Shown here: piece by piece, positions 63,126 to 64,000 of the stretch | Layout of the letters: each line of letters starts with the position of its first letter | Position numbering within the stretch: the stretch's first letter is position 1 | NCBI RefSeq assembly: GCF_003672135.1 | Contig: NC_039512.1 | Span: forward strand, 6,108,874 to 6,172,873 | Length of the DNA stretch: 64,000 bases | From: Ooceraea biroi | Lineage: Eukaryota; Arthropoda; Insecta; Hymenoptera; Formicidae | Reading direction: 5' to 3' | Position numbers and translations under genes: made by a program | Notes under the pieces: model-generated | Told to the model about the DNA's origin: nothing | Databases searched by the model: none | Seen by the model: only the letters and a program-made list of their open reading frames with translations

Positions 63126-64000
63126 TTTTTTATTACATAATTGTTAATGTTTGCGGTCGGAACTCTTTGGAATATTGTTAAATACGTTCAGAACTACACG
63201 AGAAATATTTTAGTCTTCACAGAACTCTCGAAAATCGACCAGCGTCTCACTGGTAAAGTCGAAAACGTCCACCCTTTGGGCGAAATAATTTTTTTTAAAT
63301 GTTCTAATCGTTGTTCCTATCAGAACTCTTTGGAAAGACATTGTACATGTCCGGAACTATACGAGAACTGTGTTAGAATAAGCAGAACTCTCGAAAATCA
63401 ACCAGCGTCTCACTGGTAAAGTCGAAAACGTCCACTCTTTGGGTGAAATAATTTTTTTTTAATTTTCTAATCGTTGTTCCTCTCAGAACTCTTTGGAAAG
63501 GCATTGCACATGTCCGAAACTATAGGACAACTGTTTTAGAATAAGCAGAACTCTCGAAAATCAACCAGCGTCTCACCCATATCTCTGTATATCCGTCTTT
63601 CTCGGACGATAAAAATTTTTTATTAAATAACTGTTAATGTTTGCGGTCGGAACTCTTTGTAATATTGTTAAATACGCTCAGAACTACACGAGAAATATTT
63701 TAGTCTTCACAGAACTCTCGAAAATCGACCAGCGTCTCACCCATATCTCTGTATATCCGTCTTTCTCGGACGATAAAAATTTTTTATTAAATAACTGTTA
63801 ATGTTTGCGGTCGGAACTCTTTGGAATATTGTTAAATACGTTCAGAACTACACGAGAAATATTTTAGTCTTCACAGAACTCTCGAAAATCGACCAGCGTC
63901 TCACTGGTAAAGTCGAAAACGTCCACCCTTTGGGCGAAATAATTTTTAAAAAAATTTTCTACTCGTTGTTCCTATCAGAACTCTTTGGAAAGGCATTGTA
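63126..64000. repeat. Satellite array, ~164-bp monomer, runs off the window
   Basis: The landmark AACTCTTT recurs at 63,161, 63,324, 63,487, 63,651, 63,815 and 63,979, spacings of 163, 163, 164, 164 and 164 bp. Two head variants (ATATTGTTAAATACG type at units 1, 4, 5; AGGCATTG/AGACATTG type at units 2, 3, 6) combine with two tail variants (GGTAAAGTCGAAAACG at units 1, 2, 5; CCATATCTCTGTATATCC at units 3, 4). All units share AGAACTCTCGAAAATC and ACCAGCGTCTCAC. The array continues past 64,000. Frames across it are not genes. Confidence 0.95.

Noticed and set aside
63141..63419. 92-codon plus-strand frame
   Set aside because: It lies wholly inside the satellite array.
1..64000. CRISPR arrays, operons and bacterial-type features
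   Set aside because: The repeats seen are satellites and transposon arms, and the genes are intron-bearing animal genes.

Overview
The window looks like nuclear DNA of an insect, most probably an ant or another hymenopteran. The genes are split by short GT-AG introns, the base composition swings between very AT-rich and CpG-dense stretches, and one gene is a Venus kinase receptor, a family kept by Hymenoptera and lost from Drosophila. The species call is inference. All gene models were spliced by eye; every internal exon junction keeps the reading phase.

Left part (1-12,470). A minus-strand exon at 8097-8268 carries the N-terminus of an ABHD2-like serine hydrolase. The rest of that gene must lie left of the window, so 1-8096 is probably its first coding intron. 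A very young foldback transposon (2783-5255) sits in that intron: 1.2-kb near-identical arms, 20-bp loop, 9-bp target duplication. A small single-exon gene for a small lysine-rich protein (SMKR1-like) follows at 11831-12094, next to an older foldback at 10,997-11,303.

Middle-left (12,471-21,200). A complete 14-exon SMC5 gene runs on the minus strand, tail-to-tail with SMKR1. A complete three-exon gustatory receptor gene follows on the plus strand (18,881-20,408). Two diverged copies of one ~190-bp sequence flank it in opposite orientation.

Centre (21,200-45,200). About 24 kb contains no gene I can support. It holds GC-rich, CpG-dense blocks, a 470-bp MITE with 8-bp target duplications, a pair of ~160-bp dispersed repeats and some hairpins. 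It may be regulatory DNA or introns of genes with noncoding 5' exons.

Right part (45,265-64,000). A complete 11-exon Venus kinase receptor (about 1340 residues) lies on the plus strand: signal peptide, a poorly explained N-terminal ectodomain, a Venus flytrap ligand-binding module, one membrane helix and an insulin-receptor-like tyrosine kinase. To its right come a very AT-rich desert with one isolated coding-like patch on the minus strand (55,073-55,163), a 990-bp TA-flanked inverted-repeat element carrying a four-copy 118-bp minisatellite, more GC-rich noncoding sequence, and a ~164-bp satellite array that runs off the window end.

The genes do not form one pathway. SMC5 is a genome-maintenance factor, the gustatory receptor is a chemosensory channel subunit, and the Venus kinase receptor is a peptide or amino-acid responsive receptor. 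The most notable content is the receptor kinase and the set of structured repeats.
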